DNA of 64,000 nucleotides. Origin: Pseudalkalibacillus sp. SCS-8 (lineage in GTDB: Bacteria; Bacillota; Bacilli; Bacillales; Fictibacillaceae). The translations under genes and the position numbers were made by a program. Shown here piece by piece: positions 16,794-26,709 of this stretch. Every line of letters begins with the position of its first letter. Positions within the stretch are counted from its first letter, which is position 1. Location of the stretch: positions 2,604,001 to 2,668,000 of the forward strand of contig NZ_CP143541.1 of assembly GCF_040126055.1 (NCBI RefSeq), given 5' to 3'. The notes under the pieces were generated by a model. That model searched no databases and was not told where the DNA came from. It was given only the letters and a program-made list of their open reading frames with translations.

Positions 16794-17765
16794 CTATACG
16801 AGTACCTTCTTGAATTCCTCTGTCAGCTTCGGTACTACCTCGAAAAGATCACCAACAATGCCATAATCCGCAACATTGAAGATGTTCGCTTCTGGGTCCT
16901 TGTTGATGGCTACGATGACTTTCGAATTGGACATACCAGCCAAGTGTTGGATTGCCCCTGAAATCCCACAAGCGATATAAAGGTCAGGAGTGACGACTTT
17001 ACCAGTCTGACCAATCTGTAGGGAATAATCGCAATAGTCTGCATCACATGCTCCACGTGAAGCACCTACTGCTGCACCTAGTACGTCAGCGAGCTCCTTC
17101 AATGGTTCGAACCCATCTTCAGACTTAACGCCACGTCCACCTGCAACGATGACCTTCGCTTCAGAAAGATCCACACCATCTGTCGTTTTACGTACAATCT
17201 CCTTAACGATCGTACGTAGATCCTTAATTGTCACATCAAATTTGCTGACATCACCCGTACGGCTTTCATCCTTTTCAAGTGCAGAGATATTGTTCGGACG
17301 AATGGTCACGAACATCAAGCCGTCTGTGATAATCTTCTTCTCAAATGCTTTACCAGAGTAGATCGGTCTCGTGAATACCAAGTTTCCGCCTGTATTTTCG
17401 ATACCAGTGATATCTGAAATCAACCCAGATTGCAATTTTGCAGCAATTCTTGGAGAAAGATCTTTTCCGAGAGCAGTATGTCCAAATACGATTCCTTCTG
17501 GACTTTCAGCATCGATCACTTGCATCAATGCTTGCGAATACGCATCCGATGTATACGTTTTCAAACTCTCGTCTTCAACAACAAGAACACGATCAGCTCC
17601 ATAGCCGATCATATTACCAGCTACATCACTGACAGCGTCTCCACAGACCAGACCTACGATTTCCCCACCTTCAGAAATCTCTTTCGCAGCAGCGATCGCT
17701 TCATAGGATACGTTACGTAATTCTCCGTCTCTGACTTCTCCTAGTACTAATACTTTTTTCGCCAT
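16794..17765 (-). CDS. etfA: Electron transfer flavoprotein alpha subunit
   Basis: 323-residue FAD-binding subunit of ETF, accepting electrons from acyl-CoA dehydrogenases. N-terminal ETF domain plus the C-terminal FAD domain signature: [54 protein letters not shown]. Starts 15 bases after etfB. Last gene of the fadR-fadB-etfB-etfA operon, so indirectly under FadR. Confidence 0.96.
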   Translation of the reverse strand: MAKKVLVLGEVRDGELRNVSYEAIAAAKEISEGGEIVGLVCGDAVSDVAGNMIGYGADRVLVVEDESLKTYTSDAYSQALMQVIDAESPEGIVFGHTALGKDLSPRIAAKLQSGLISDITGIENTGGNLVFTRPIYSGKAFEKKIITDGLMFVTIRPNNISALEKDESRTGDVSKFDVTIKDLRTIVKEIVRKTTDGVDLSEAKVIVAGGRGVKSEDGFEPLKELADVLGAAVGASRGACDADYCDYSLQIGQTGKVVTPDLYIACGISGAIQHLAGMSNSKVIVAINKDPEANIFNVADYGIVGDLFEVVPKLTEEFKKVLV

Positions 17766-17780
17766 GGTTTCTCTCCCCTT

Positions 17781-18551
17781 CTATATCACTTTTGCTTCAG
17801 ATCGTAACAAGGACACAAGTTCTTTTACTTGGTCGTCTACTTCACCATCTAATACTTTACCCGCTTGTTTTTCAGGCGGAAGGAAGACTTCTAATGTTCG
17901 TGTTTTTCCTTCCACTTCGTCCTCATCCAAATCGAGATCATCGAGTTCCAACTCTTCCAAAGGCTTTTTCTTGGCCTTCATGATTCCAGGAAGGGACGGA
18001 TAGCGTGGTTCGTTCAATCCTTGCTGAGCAGTTACGAGAACAGGCAATGATGTTTCAATGATTTCTAGATCCCCTTCAACATCACGTTCGATTTTTACAG
18101 TCGAACCATCGATTTCCAATTTCGTAATTGTCGTCACGTGTGGTATATCAAGCAATTCAGCCAAGCGAGGCCCTACCTGCCCGGACGCTCCGTCTATCGC
18201 TACATTACCACCTAGAATAATGTCAACTTCCTTATCCTCAAAGTAAGCTGCCAAAATTTTTGCAGTAGAGTATTGATCGCCATATTCAACATCTTCATCA
18301 TCGATTAAGACGGCTTTATCTGCTCCCATAGCCAATGCTGTTCGAAGCTGCTTATCACTTTCTTCTTCTCCTACAGTTACGACAGTTACTTCCCCACCGT
18401 GTTCATCCCGAAGCTTGATCGCTTCCTCTACGGCATATTCATCGTATGGGTTGATGATGAATTCCACCCCATCTTCACTGATTTTTCCATTTTCAATTGC
18501 AATCTTTTCTTCCGTGTCGAATGTTCTCTTCAAAATTACGTAAATGTTCAT
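17781..18551 (-). CDS. etfB: Electron transfer flavoprotein beta subunit
   Basis: 256-residue ETF beta subunit, partner of EtfA, binding AMP. Begins MNIYVILKRTFDTEEKIAI; the family signature DYGQ-like region and LPVLVTAQQGLNEPRYPSL near residue 180 are present. The frame is open for 47 more codons upstream, overlapping the end of fadB, but GGAGGGATAGAA directly precedes the ATG at 18551 and the length then agrees with B. subtilis EtfB (257). Unusually acidic C-terminal third (ELELDDLDLDEDEVEG). Confidence 0.96.
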   Translation of the reverse strand: MNIYVILKRTFDTEEKIAIENGKISEDGVEFIINPYDEYAVEEAIKLRDEHGGEVTVVTVGEEESDKQLRTALAMGADKAVLIDDEDVEYGDQYSTAKILAAYFEDKEVDIILGGNVAIDGASGQVGPRLAELLDIPHVTTITKLEIDGSTVKIERDVEGDLEIIETSLPVLVTAQQGLNEPRYPSLPGIMKAKKKPLEELELDDLDLDEDEVEGKTRTLEVFLPPEKQAGKVLDGEVDDQVKELVSLLRSEAKVI

Positions 18552-18567
18552 TTCTATCCCTCCAATA

Positions 18568-19341
18568 TTAACGGTCTTTAAAATCTGGTTTCCGCTTTTC
18601 AATGAATGCTTGGATGCCTTCTTGTCCATCATGTGAAGCGAAGGCTTTACCAAATAATTCCGTTTCTTTCTTTGCCCCAAGCTCATAGTCACCGTGACGA
18701 GCGTGGTTGACTAATTCCAATGCGAATCCGACAGCGACGGCACTCTTTGCAGCTGCCTTACCAGCTAGTGCATATGCTTTATCCAGGAGTTCATCCTCCG
18801 AAACGACCTGGTTTGCAAGTCCCCATTTTTCGGCCTCTGTTCCAGTAATCGGTTCACTCGTCACTAACATTTCCGTCGCTTTAGCCGCACCGACGAATTG
18901 AGGGAGACGCTGTGAACCGGCAAATCCAGGAACTAAACCTAGCTGAAGCTCAGGAAGTCCAAGCTTCGCATTTTCTGTAACAATACGCATATGGCAAGCC
19001 ATTGCTAATTCAAGCCCTCCGCCTAAAGCAGCTCCGTGAATCGCTGCGATGACCGGCTTGGAGAAACCTTCAATCCGATCAAAAACCTGTTGTCCGTATG
19101 CGCCGAGTTCAGAGAATCCTTCTGCATCCTTTACGGTTGTAAATTCTTTAATATCGGCACCAGCAGAGAAGAAACGTCCTTCTCCTCGTATGACCACAAC
19201 CTTAACGTCAGCATCAGATTCGATGTCATTCAATACCGAATCGATTTCTTTGATCATTGGAGAACAAAGGGCGTTGGCCGGGTTATGCTGTAACAGGATC
19301 GTGCCAATTTGATTTTCCTTTGAATAGGATAAGTATTCCAA
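18568..19341 (-). CDS. fadB: Enoyl-CoA hydratase FadB
   Basis: Crotonase-family enzyme hydrating 2-enoyl-CoA in beta-oxidation. Oxyanion-hole motifs are visible: GEGRFFSAGADIKEF (about 60-74) and AAIHGAALGGGLELAMACHMR. Catalytic Glu in the LPELQLGLVPGFAGSQRL region. The longer frame from 19410 would overlap fadR by 56 bases; a TTG at 19341 after AGGAGGAGAGAGA gives 257 residues, as in B. subtilis FadB (258), and leaves a 13-base gap. Second gene of the fadR operon. Confidence 0.93.
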   Translation of the reverse strand: MEYLSYSKENQIGTILLQHNPANALCSPMIKEIDSVLNDIESDADVKVVVIRGEGRFFSAGADIKEFTTVKDAEGFSELGAYGQQVFDRIEGFSKPVIAAIHGAALGGGLELAMACHMRIVTENAKLGLPELQLGLVPGFAGSQRLPQFVGAAKATEMLVTSEPITGTEAEKWGLANQVVSEDELLDKAYALAGKAAAKSAVAVGFALELVNHARHGDYELGAKKETELFGKAFASHDGQEGIQAFIEKRKPDFKDR

Positions 19342-19354
19342 TCTCTCTCCTCCT

Positions 19355-19951
19355 CTAACTTGGTTTATTACGGAAGCCGTTAATAAGTAGATCATTGACT
19401 GGTTTTGCAAGCGCTGTCAAATCATAGCGATGATCGTTCATTACCCAGCTCGTCGTCGTCTCGTCAATTGTTCCAAATACCATTTGACGCACGATCCGGA
19501 GGTCGAGCTCTGAATGGAAGACCCCTTCCTCCATCCCTTCTCTGATGATCTGATCGACCAGGCCAAGATATCGTTTCAACACTTCCCCGATCTTAGCACG
19601 CAAAGCTCGATTTGTCTGGCGTAATTCAAGCTGGGTGACGATTGCAAGTTCATGATCTTCAGATAACTGTTTGAAATGCATTTCAATCAGTCTTAACAGC
19701 TTATCTTCAACAGAATGCTGATGTTCAATTTCATTTTTAGTCGTGTCGATAAAGTGTCCCATCTTCTCCCGAAACAAGGAAACCAGAAGATCTTCCTTGT
19801 TTTTGAAATAGAGATAGATGGTTCCGTCAGCTACTCCAGCCTCACGGGCAATCTTCGAAATTTGTGATTGGTGATAGCCATGCTTAGCGATGACCGTTAC
19901 GGCTGCGTCAATTATTTTGTCATATTTCGGTCCTTTTCTTTTCACGGTCAT
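19355..19951 (-). CDS. fadR: Fatty acid degradation regulator FadR (TetR family)
   Basis: 198-residue TetR repressor; in B. subtilis it represses beta-oxidation genes and is released by long-chain acyl-CoA. N-terminal helix-turn-helix: KIIDAAVTVIAKHGYHQSQI...VADGTIYLYFKNKEDLL. C-terminal ligand domain ends FGTIDETTTSWVMNDHRYDL, a strong FadR signature. The longer frame from 20002 starts inside the operator; the ATG at 19951 matches the family N-terminus. First gene of fadR-fadB-etfB-etfA, with promoter and operator just upstream, predicting autoregulation. Confidence 0.95.
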   Translation of the reverse strand: MTVKRKGPKYDKIIDAAVTVIAKHGYHQSQISKIAREAGVADGTIYLYFKNKEDLLVSLFREKMGHFIDTTKNEIEHQHSVEDKLLRLIEMHFKQLSEDHELAIVTQLELRQTNRALRAKIGEVLKRYLGLVDQIIREGMEEGVFHSELDLRIVRQMVFGTIDETTTSWVMNDHRYDLTALAKPVNDLLINGFRNKPS

Positions 19952-19977
19952 CCTCTTTACCCCCAACTTTTTAAAAA

Positions 19978-19995
19978 TGAATGAACATTCACTCG
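19978..19995 (-). promoter_or_regulatory. FadR operator
   Basis: CGAGTGAATGTTCATTCA on the minus strand matches the FadR box TGAATGAMTANTCATTCA with minor deviations in one arm. It lies immediately downstream of the fadR -10 element, suiting autorepression. Confidence 0.8.
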
Positions 19996-20000
19996 GGTTC

Positions 20001-20030
20001 ATTGTACTTTACAAACGTATCGTAAGTCAA
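20001..20030 (-). promoter_or_regulatory. Sigma-A-type promoter of the fadR operon
   Basis: Minus strand: TTGACT (20025-20030), 18 bases, TACAAT (20001-20006), followed by the FadR operator. Confidence 0.75.
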
Positions 20031-20109
20031 TGAATCTGTTGTATTTTTCTGAATTTTACGCATCCTGTTGCTTATCTGAATTATATCATTTATCAGGCAA
20101 AAATTGAAA

Positions 20110-20141
20110 AAGGAAAAGGATCCCTTTTAAGGGACCCTTTT
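20110..20141 (-). terminator. Terminator of lcfA
   Basis: Stem AAAAGGGTCCCTT paired with AAGGGATCCTTTT with one mismatch, then CCTTTTTC, right after the lcfA stop codon. Confidence 0.85.
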
Positions 20142-20142
20142 C

Positions 20143-21825
20143 TTAGGCCTTTTCTTTCAATTTCTTCTTTTCCTCTTCAACAAGGACTCTTCTCAGTACT
20201 TTTCCTACCATCGTCTTCGGAAGTTCATCTCTGAATTCATAAAGGCGCGGCACTTTAAAGGAGGCCAGATACTTTCTGCAATGTGTATCCAGCTCTTCAT
20301 CGGTGCAAGTTACCCCATCTTTCAATACGACGAAAGCTTTTACAGTTTCTCCACGATACGGATCTGGAACACCGATTACTGTAGCTTCTCTCACTTTCGG
20401 ATGTTCAAATAGGATTTCTTCAATCTCACGTGGGTAGATATTGAATCCACCAGCTATGATCATATCTTTCTTTCGATCAACGATATAGAAGTACCCTTTT
20501 TCATCCATGTACCCCATATCTCCAGTCAAAAGCCATCCATCATGGAAAGTAGAAGCTGTCTCTTCAGGTTGATTCCAATAGCCTTTCATCACCTGAGGAC
20601 CTCTAATCATCAGTTCACCGACCTCGTTCACTTCGGCGAATGTACCTGTTTCAGCAGATAGGATTGATGCTTCTGTATTCGGCCACGGCACTCCAATACT
20701 CCCTTTAATGCGATTTCCATAAAGGAAGTTGGCGTGTGTCACAGGTGAAGCCTCTGTCAAGCCATAACCTTCAACAAGGTTCCCCTTCGTGAGGGTTTCG
20801 AAATTTTCCTGGACCTCAACAGGTAAAGGGGCTGAACCACTGATACAGCTTGCAATTGAGGATAGGTCGTATGACGTGATACTCGGTTCGTTAAGCAATG
20901 CAATATACATCGTCGGGGCACCTGGGAACATGGTCGGTCTGTGCTTGCCTATCGCTTTCAATACCTGTTTCGGATCAAACTTAGGGAGAATGATCATCTC
21001 AGAAAGGTACATGATGGCGAAGTTCATGACACAGGTCATGCCATAAACATGGAAGAATGGTAAAGCTCCGAGTATTTTCTCTTCACCATATTTTGCTTTA
21101 TACATCCATGTACGACACTGCATCGTATTGGCTACAAGGTTGTAATGTGTGAGCATTACACCTTTCGCTGGTCCTGTCGTTCCACCGGTATATTGCAATA
21201 ATGCCAGATCTTCCTTCGGATCGATGTCAAGATCGATTGGATTGAGATCCCCCTCATCTAACAGCTTCTTAAAAGAGTGGGTTGTACTCGTATACTCGAT
21301 CTTTACAACGATGTTCGTCTGTTTCTTTTGTACAAAAGGATAGATGAGGTTTTTCGGGAACGGAAGATAATCCTTTACTCCCGTGACAATAACATGTTCC
21401 AGTGATGTGCGATTCTTGACCGCCTCAACCCTTGGAAACAATAAATCGAGGCAAATGATGATTTTTGCGTCAGAATCGATCAGCTGATGTTCAAGCTCCC
21501 TCTCTGTGTACAGCGGATTCGTCTGAACGACGATGCCACCAGCCAATAAAACACCATAATAACCGATGACGGATTGTGGCGAATTCGGCAGCATGATGGC
21601 GACTCGATCTCCTTTACGAACACCAAGAGTTCGAAGTTGGTTAGCCATCTTCAAAGCACTTTCATAAACCTCGCCATACGACATACGCTTCCCTAGAAAA
21701 TCCAACGAAGGCTTTTCAGGATGCTTACGGGCTGCATCTTCCAGATAGAATTGCAAAGGCTTTTCGTCGATTTCAATTTCATGAGGGATTTCTTCGGGAT
21801 ACTGCTGTAACCAATTTTTCTCCAC
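20143..21825 (-). CDS. lcfA: Long-chain fatty acid-CoA ligase
   Basis: Activates long-chain fatty acids to acyl-CoA with ATP, the entry step of beta-oxidation. ANL-superfamily motifs in order: LLQYTGGTTGPAKGVMLTH (P-loop, about 195-215), LVEGYGLTEASPVTH, GWLLTGDMGYMDEKGYFYI, DRKKDMIIAGGFNIYPREIE, and the C-terminal lysine in PKTMVGKVLRR. The longest frame starts at 21870, but AAGGAGG stands eight bases before a GTG at 21825, giving exactly 560 residues as in B. subtilis LcfA. No convincing FadR box was found in front of it by eye. Confidence 0.95.
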   Translation of the reverse strand: MEKNWLQQYPEEIPHEIEIDEKPLQFYLEDAARKHPEKPSLDFLGKRMSYGEVYESALKMANQLRTLGVRKGDRVAIMLPNSPQSVIGYYGVLLAGGIVVQTNPLYTERELEHQLIDSDAKIIICLDLLFPRVEAVKNRTSLEHVIVTGVKDYLPFPKNLIYPFVQKKQTNIVVKIEYTSTTHSFKKLLDEGDLNPIDLDIDPKEDLALLQYTGGTTGPAKGVMLTHYNLVANTMQCRTWMYKAKYGEEKILGALPFFHVYGMTCVMNFAIMYLSEMIILPKFDPKQVLKAIGKHRPTMFPGAPTMYIALLNEPSITSYDLSSIASCISGSAPLPVEVQENFETLTKGNLVEGYGLTEASPVTHANFLYGNRIKGSIGVPWPNTEASILSAETGTFAEVNEVGELMIRGPQVMKGYWNQPEETASTFHDGWLLTGDMGYMDEKGYFYIVDRKKDMIIAGGFNIYPREIEEILFEHPKVREATVIGVPDPYRGETVKAFVVLKDGVTCTDEELDTHCRKYLASFKVPRLYEFRDELPKTMVGKVLRRVLVEEEKKKLKEKA

Positions 21826-21970
21826 CTTAATCTCCTCCTTTTTACCGCTCCTTTCCATTGAAAAACTCACTCTCTATCTCTATTATAATGAAAACGAATA
21901 CAATTTTATATATTTTTAGAATATTTCCAATAAATTTCTTTCCTGGTACTAATGTATTACCTTGTTCCTG

Positions 21971-22009
21971 AAAAAAGACCCCCTCTGACATGGAAGTCAA
22001 AGGAGGTCT
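21971..22009 (-). terminator. Terminator of the polX-mutS2-yshE operon
   Basis: Minus-strand stem AGACCTCCTTTGAC paired with GTCAGAGGGGGTCT, then six T, 12 bases after the 25-codon ORF. Confidence 0.9.
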
Positions 22010-22020
22010 ATCACGATTTT

Positions 22021-22098
22021 CTAAACAAACAAATAAATGATACCCGCTACGATAAAGAGACCGCAGCAAACCAATAACACTTTCCATAATGTTTCCAT
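22021..22098 (-). CDS. 25-residue single-span membrane peptide
   Basis: Small ORF starting ATG at 22098, 8 bases after the yshE stop, behind AGGTGAAAGC. The peptide begins METLWKVLLVCCGLF and ends IIYLFV. It is one hydrophobic helix with two adjacent cysteines and no soluble part. It sits inside the operon, just before its terminator, with a plausible ribosome binding site. A function is unknown; association with the YshE membrane protein is a guess from adjacency. Confidence 0.5.
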   Translation of the reverse strand: METLWKVLLVCCGLFIVAGIIYLFV

Positions 22099-22106
22099 GC
22101 TTTCAC

Positions 22107-22514
22107 CTATCCAATTCCGCTGCCGATTACAAATGATAGTCCAACTGATATGACCATTGAAATCAATCCGACAGCCCTGTTGTCTTTTTGAATTTCATCG
22201 TCGATCCGGAATCGTGGTGTCAAGAATTCAAAAATGAAATAGCCGATCAGGAGAAGTACGAATCCATACACGCCCCAAATCGTCATATCAATAATTGAAT
22301 CATTGTGCTCAATCGAGTACCTGAAAATATTCGCGATTCCGAACACCTTGCCTCCTGTCGCCATGGCCACAGAGAGATTGCCCTTACTGATCTCTTCCCA
22401 ATTCTTGTACTTCGTAACAATCTCAAAAATGGAAAGGAATACGATAAGACTTAAGACGACTACACTATAATTCGCTACTGTCACTACGTAAGGATTCATC
22501 AACCAGTTGTCCAT
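22107..22514 (-). CDS. yshE: YshE, DUF350 membrane protein
   Basis: 135 residues with four transmembrane segments (about 15-32, 50-68, 80-98, 115-133). DUF350/UPF0719 family, function unknown. The charged middle stretch PRFRIDDEIQKDNRAVGL is typical. Follows mutS2 by 14 bases, as in B. subtilis polX-mutS2-yshE. ATG preceded by GGGGAAGAG. Confidence 0.85.
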   Translation of the reverse strand: MDNWLMNPYVVTVANYSVVVLSLIVFLSIFEIVTKYKNWEEISKGNLSVAMATGGKVFGIANIFRYSIEHNDSIIDMTIWGVYGFVLLLIGYFIFEFLTPRFRIDDEIQKDNRAVGLISMVISVGLSFVIGSGIG

Positions 22515-22528
22515 CTCTTCCCCGCTTT

Positions 22529-24886
22529 CTATTTAAGTCCAACAATGGTTACGCCACTTCCACCTTCGCCTGCTGAACCAAGTCTCGTGGATTTCACATT
22601 CGGATGACCTTTAAGTAGATCTTGAACTCCTTTTCGGAGAGCACCTGTGCCTTTGCCGTGAATGATTGATACTTGTGGATATCCAGCTAACAAAGATTCA
22701 TCCAAAAATTTGTCGACTGCCCGTAAAGCATTTTCGTAACGTTCTCCACGTAAGTCCAATTCAGGTTTGGTGACCGAAGAACCTTCTACCCGGACTACCG
22801 GCTTCGTCTCTTGTTTCTTTTTGGAGCGGATCGGCTCCAATTCATTGGCTTTGACGGTCATTTTCATAATCCCGACCTGAACCTGATATTCATTGTTACC
22901 GACTTTGTCAACGACATGTCCTTTTTGATTGACGGTCAGAACCTTGACTTCCTCACCTGGTTTCAAGTTTTCCGGTGCTTTCTCGTTTAGCTTGGATGTA
23001 TCCTTCAGCTTCTTGTTCTTTTTAGGTGTCGCTTCCTCAAGCCTCTTTTGCGCTTCTATCAGTTTATGTTCTTTTACATTGCCCATTTCTTTTTGATAGG
23101 TTCTGAGTTCTTTCAGTATTTCATCCGCTTCGTTCCGCGCGTGTTCAACTGATTTCCTCGCCTCTTCTTCGGCCTTTTCCATCATTCTCTCTTTTTGCTG
23201 TTCGAATTCTTGCAATTTCTTTTCTAAATCCTGCTTTAACTGAACAGCCTCTGCATGGATGTCAGATGCTTCTGTTCGTTCACGCTCTGCTTTTTTCTGT
23301 GCATCCTCAAGGGAAGCGATCATCACATCGATTTTATTATTATCCTCACTGATATGGGATTTGGCGTCTGTAATGATAGACTCACTAAGCCCAATCCGTT
23401 TTGAAATTTCAAATGCATTACTTCGGCCAGGTACGCCAATGAGAAGACGATAAGTTGGCCGTAATGTTTCGATATCGAACTCGACACTGGCATTCATGAC
23501 ACCGGATCGGTTATAGGCATAAGCTTTCAATTCACTATAATGGGTCGTCGCTACGATTTTCGCTCCGCGCTCGTTCACATAATCGAGAATGGAAATTGCT
23601 AAAGCTGCCCCTTCCGTCGGGTCCGTTCCAGCACCTAATTCATCAAACAAGACTAAGGATTTGAAGTTCACACGATCAAGGATATCGACGATGTTCGTCA
23701 TATGGGATGAAAAAGTACTCAGATTTTGTTCAATGGATTGTTCATCCCCAATGTCCGCATAAATCGATTCAAATACAGTGACCTCTGACTCTTCTTCCGC
23801 CGGAATCTGCAATCCTGATTGAGCCATTAAGGATACCAATCCGATTGTTTTCAAAGTGACGGTCTTACCTCCCGTGTTCGGACCGGTGATGACGAGAGCG
23901 TTATATTTCCCACCGAGCTCTACGTCAATCGGTACGACCTCCTCACGTGAGATCAGAGGGTGACGGGCACGCTTCAAATTCATATACTCACGATCATTCA
24001 ACTTCGGTTTCACACATTTCATGGCATGACTGTAGCGTGCTTTTGCAAAGATGAAGTCGATTTCAGATAAAATCGTCACATTATGATTCAGAAATGCAGC
24101 CACTTCTGCAACCTGTGCCGTCAATGCTTTCAATATCCGCTGGATTTCCTGATGCTCTTTGCTCTTTGCCTCTTTCAATTGATTATTGATCGTTACCACG
24201 CTTTGGGGTTCGATGAACAATGTCGCCCCAGAAGCGGACTGGTCATGAATCATTCCCCCGAATGCAGAACGATACTCCTGCTTGACTGGAATGACATACC
24301 GATCATTCCGGATCGTGATGATGGCGTCCGAAAGCATCTTTTGTGATTTGGAGGAACGGGTGATCGATTCTAGCTTCTCTCTTATACGGGATTCATAGCT
24401 TCTGAGCTGTTGGCGTATCGTTCTGAGGGCTGGACTTGCGGAATCCATTACATGTCCTTGATCATCGATACTATCTTTGATCTGCTTCTCTACCTCGATA
24501 AGAGGATCGATTTGTTCCACCAGGTTTTCAAGGATCGGAAGGTTCACTTCGTCTTCCAACATCCCCTCAATGAATCGCTTGAATCTTCGACCTCCATAAA
24601 TCGTAGTCCCGATTTCCACCAATTCCTCCGGGCTCAAAATCCCGCCGATTTCAGACCGTTTGATGGAAGGCCGTATGTCCCGGATGCCCCCCAAAGGGAC
24701 ATGACCTTTCAATCGGAGTACTTGCACCCCTTCATCTGTACTGTTCTGTTGATGAGCAACATCTTCCAGTTCAATCCATGGCTGAAGCTTATGAATCTTT
24801 TCTTTCCCTAATGAAGAGGAGACATGTTCAAGCAACTGTTCTTTAATTTTCGTATATTCTAACACTCTCAAAATTCGTTCGTTCAC
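22529..24886 (-). CDS. mutS2: Endonuclease/ribosome rescue ATPase MutS2
   Basis: 785 residues, the same length as B. subtilis MutS2 (MutSB). MutS core and clamp, Walker [14 protein letters not shown] (about 333-345), Walker [17 protein letters not shown], long coiled coil (about 510-640), KOW-like linker, and C-terminal Smr domain ([25 protein letters not shown]). It lacks the mismatch-recognition domain of MutS1. Reported roles of the family are splitting of collided ribosomes and suppression of recombination. GTG start at 24886 after AGGAGG. Follows polX by 28 bases. Confidence 0.95.
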   Translation of the reverse strand: MNERILRVLEYTKIKEQLLEHVSSSLGKEKIHKLQPWIELEDVAHQQNSTDEGVQVLRLKGHVPLGGIRDIRPSIKRSEIGGILSPEELVEIGTTIYGGRRFKRFIEGMLEDEVNLPILENLVEQIDPLIEVEKQIKDSIDDQGHVMDSASPALRTIRQQLRSYESRIREKLESITRSSKSQKMLSDAIITIRNDRYVIPVKQEYRSAFGGMIHDQSASGATLFIEPQSVVTINNQLKEAKSKEHQEIQRILKALTAQVAEVAAFLNHNVTILSEIDFIFAKARYSHAMKCVKPKLNDREYMNLKRARHPLISREEVVPIDVELGGKYNALVITGPNTGGKTVTLKTIGLVSLMAQSGLQIPAEEESEVTVFESIYADIGDEQSIEQNLSTFSSHMTNIVDILDRVNFKSLVLFDELGAGTDPTEGAALAISILDYVNERGAKIVATTHYSELKAYAYNRSGVMNASVEFDIETLRPTYRLLIGVPGRSNAFEISKRIGLSESIITDAKSHISEDNNKIDVMIASLEDAQKKAERERTEASDIHAEAVQLKQDLEKKLQEFEQQKERMMEKAEEEARKSVEHARNEADEILKELRTYQKEMGNVKEHKLIEAQKRLEEATPKKNKKLKDTSKLNEKAPENLKPGEEVKVLTVNQKGHVVDKVGNNEYQVQVGIMKMTVKANELEPIRSKKKQETKPVVRVEGSSVTKPELDLRGERYENALRAVDKFLDESLLAGYPQVSIIHGKGTGALRKGVQDLLKGHPNVKSTRLGSAGEGGSGVTIVGLK

Positions 24887-24914
24887 TTAAAGAGCCTCCT
24901 GTTAAATGTCACTA

Positions 24915-26627
24915 TTACTTATGACGGTTCAGAAATTTTTTCAACTCGTCCAAGGTATACGTATTCAATACATTTTCTTTTTTCAAAAGTGCTGCCTGGC
25001 CGACGTTGACTCCGATTTCCATATGTTCTAGTGTTTCATCCACATGGGCATCGGTATTGATGGAAAGTTTCACACCACTCTCCTGCGCCTTTGCCAACCA
25101 ATCCGGTGCTAAATCCAATCGGTTCGGATTCGCATTCAATTCTAGCGCTGTATTGGTTTCGGCAGCACGTTCTATCAGTTTTTCCACATCTACTGCATAG
25201 CCATTTCTACGACCGATGATTCGGCCAGTTGGATGCGCAATTAAATCAACATGAGGATTTTCCAACGCTGTTTCAAGCCGTTTCATAATGGTTTCGGTGC
25301 TTTGGGAGAAGGCAGAATGAATAGAAGCGATGACAAAATCCAATTTTTCCAGCAAGTCATCCTCAAAATCGAGTGACCCATCGGGCAAAATGTCCATTTC
25401 GATACCAGACAAGATTGTGAAATCGTCCCACTTTTCATTCAATCTCTGAATCTCTTCCCGTTGTTTCATGATGCGCTCCGGTGTCAGACCATTTGCAACG
25501 ACAAGATATTGGGAGTGGTCAGTGATGACGATATGACTGTAACCCTTTCTCCGTGCAGCCTCAGCCATCTCTTCAATTGAGTTGGCACCATCACTCCACG
25601 TCGTATGCATGTGAAGATCACTCTTTATATCCTCGTGGACAATGTATTCCACTTCGGACTGGAATTGTTCGAGTTCGTCTTTGCCACGTCTTACCTGTGG
25701 AGGAATGTAGGTCAACCCGAAATGATTGAAGAATTCCGTTTCATCCTTGAACGTACGTACTTCACCTGTCTCGGCATCCTCTACACCATACTCACTGATT
25801 TTCTCTGAACGCTCTTTAGCGAGCTGTCGCATTTTCACATTGTGTTCTTTCGAGCCAGTGAAGTGATGGAGGGTAGAAGCAAATTCCTCTGGTTTTACGA
25901 GACGGAAATCCACCGAAATATCATAGTCATACGTAACGATGACAGATACTTTCGTCGATCCGGATGCGATGACATTCGTGACATTCTCCAAATCTTCCAA
26001 TTGAGGGACAACCTGCTCCGCTTCATTCGTCCCAATGATAAAATCGATGTCTTTGATCGTTTCACTGTATCGGCGAATGCTCCCTGCTCTTGAGTAACGC
26101 TCGACCCCTTCAATCCTCTCGAGCTGTTCTTCGATTCTTTCTGCGATCGGAAGCATCATCGCAATCGGCAGCCGTTCTGGCCGTTTGCCGTAATCCTCGA
26201 TCGCTTCAAGGATTTTTTCCTCCGTTTTCTTTCCAAACCCTTGCATCGCTTGTACTTTGTTGTTTTCACATGCTTCTTTAAGGGAGTGGATATCCGTAAC
26301 ACCTAATTCATGGTAAAGCTTAGAGATTTTCTTTCCGCCTAACCCAGGCAAGTTCAATAAGGCGATCAGACCCTCCGGCAGTTGTTCTTTCAACTCCAGC
26401 AATAAGGAAGATTCGCCTGTTTCCACGATTTCTTCAATAACGGAGAGTGTCCCTTTTCCAATACCTTTCAAACTTGAAAGATCATCAATTTCATCCATTG
26501 TCCGGGCATCGCTCTCCAATGCCTGGGCAGCTCTCCGGTATGCTGAAACCTTGAAGCTGTTTTCTCCTTTTATTTCCATATATAATGCAATTTGTTCCAT
26601 TGTTTTGATAATCTGTTTTTTGTTCAT
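24915..26627 (-). CDS. polX: DNA polymerase X / 3'-5' exonuclease PolX
   Basis: 570-residue family X DNA polymerase with a C-terminal PHP exonuclease domain. N-terminal 8-kDa-like domain and helix-hairpin-helix motifs (SSLKGIGKGTLSVIEEI; LNLPGLGGKKISKLY), nucleotidyltransferase aspartates in KDIDFIIGT and YDISVDFRLV, then PHP motifs DLHMHTTWSDG, ITDHSQ and SINTDAHVDE. Acts in base-excision repair gap filling. First gene of the operon with mutS2, yshE and the small membrane peptide; separated from cvpA by a terminator. Confidence 0.95.
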   Translation of the reverse strand: MNKKQIIKTMEQIALYMEIKGENSFKVSAYRRAAQALESDARTMDEIDDLSSLKGIGKGTLSVIEEIVETGESSLLLELKEQLPEGLIALLNLPGLGGKKISKLYHELGVTDIHSLKEACENNKVQAMQGFGKKTEEKILEAIEDYGKRPERLPIAMMLPIAERIEEQLERIEGVERYSRAGSIRRYSETIKDIDFIIGTNEAEQVVPQLEDLENVTNVIASGSTKVSVIVTYDYDISVDFRLVKPEEFASTLHHFTGSKEHNVKMRQLAKERSEKISEYGVEDAETGEVRTFKDETEFFNHFGLTYIPPQVRRGKDELEQFQSEVEYIVHEDIKSDLHMHTTWSDGANSIEEMAEAARRKGYSHIVITDHSQYLVVANGLTPERIMKQREEIQRLNEKWDDFTILSGIEMDILPDGSLDFEDDLLEKLDFVIASIHSAFSQSTETIMKRLETALENPHVDLIAHPTGRIIGRRNGYAVDVEKLIERAAETNTALELNANPNRLDLAPDWLAKAQESGVKLSINTDAHVDETLEHMEIGVNVGQAALLKKENVLNTYTLDELKKFLNRHK

Positions 26628-26680
26628 CAGATTCTCCTTCCTCTGCTCTAATCAAATTGACATGGCAGGGCAGAATGTAG

Positions 26681-26705
26681 AAAAAGGATAAGTTTCCTTA
26701 TCCTT
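26681..26705 (-). terminator. Terminator of zapA-cvpA
   Basis: Stem AAGGATAAG paired with CTTATCCTT followed by TTTCT on the minus strand, overlapping the region just after cvpA. Confidence 0.85.
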
Positions 26706-26709
26706 CTTG

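Noticed and set aside
18552..18692. N-terminal extension of EtfB
   Set aside because: It would overlap fadB, and the ATG at 18551 has a strong ribosome binding site and gives the family length.
21826..21960. FadR operator in front of lcfA
   Set aside because: Only a half-match (TGAAAACGAATACA) is seen near the -10 region; it does not reach the palindromic consensus.
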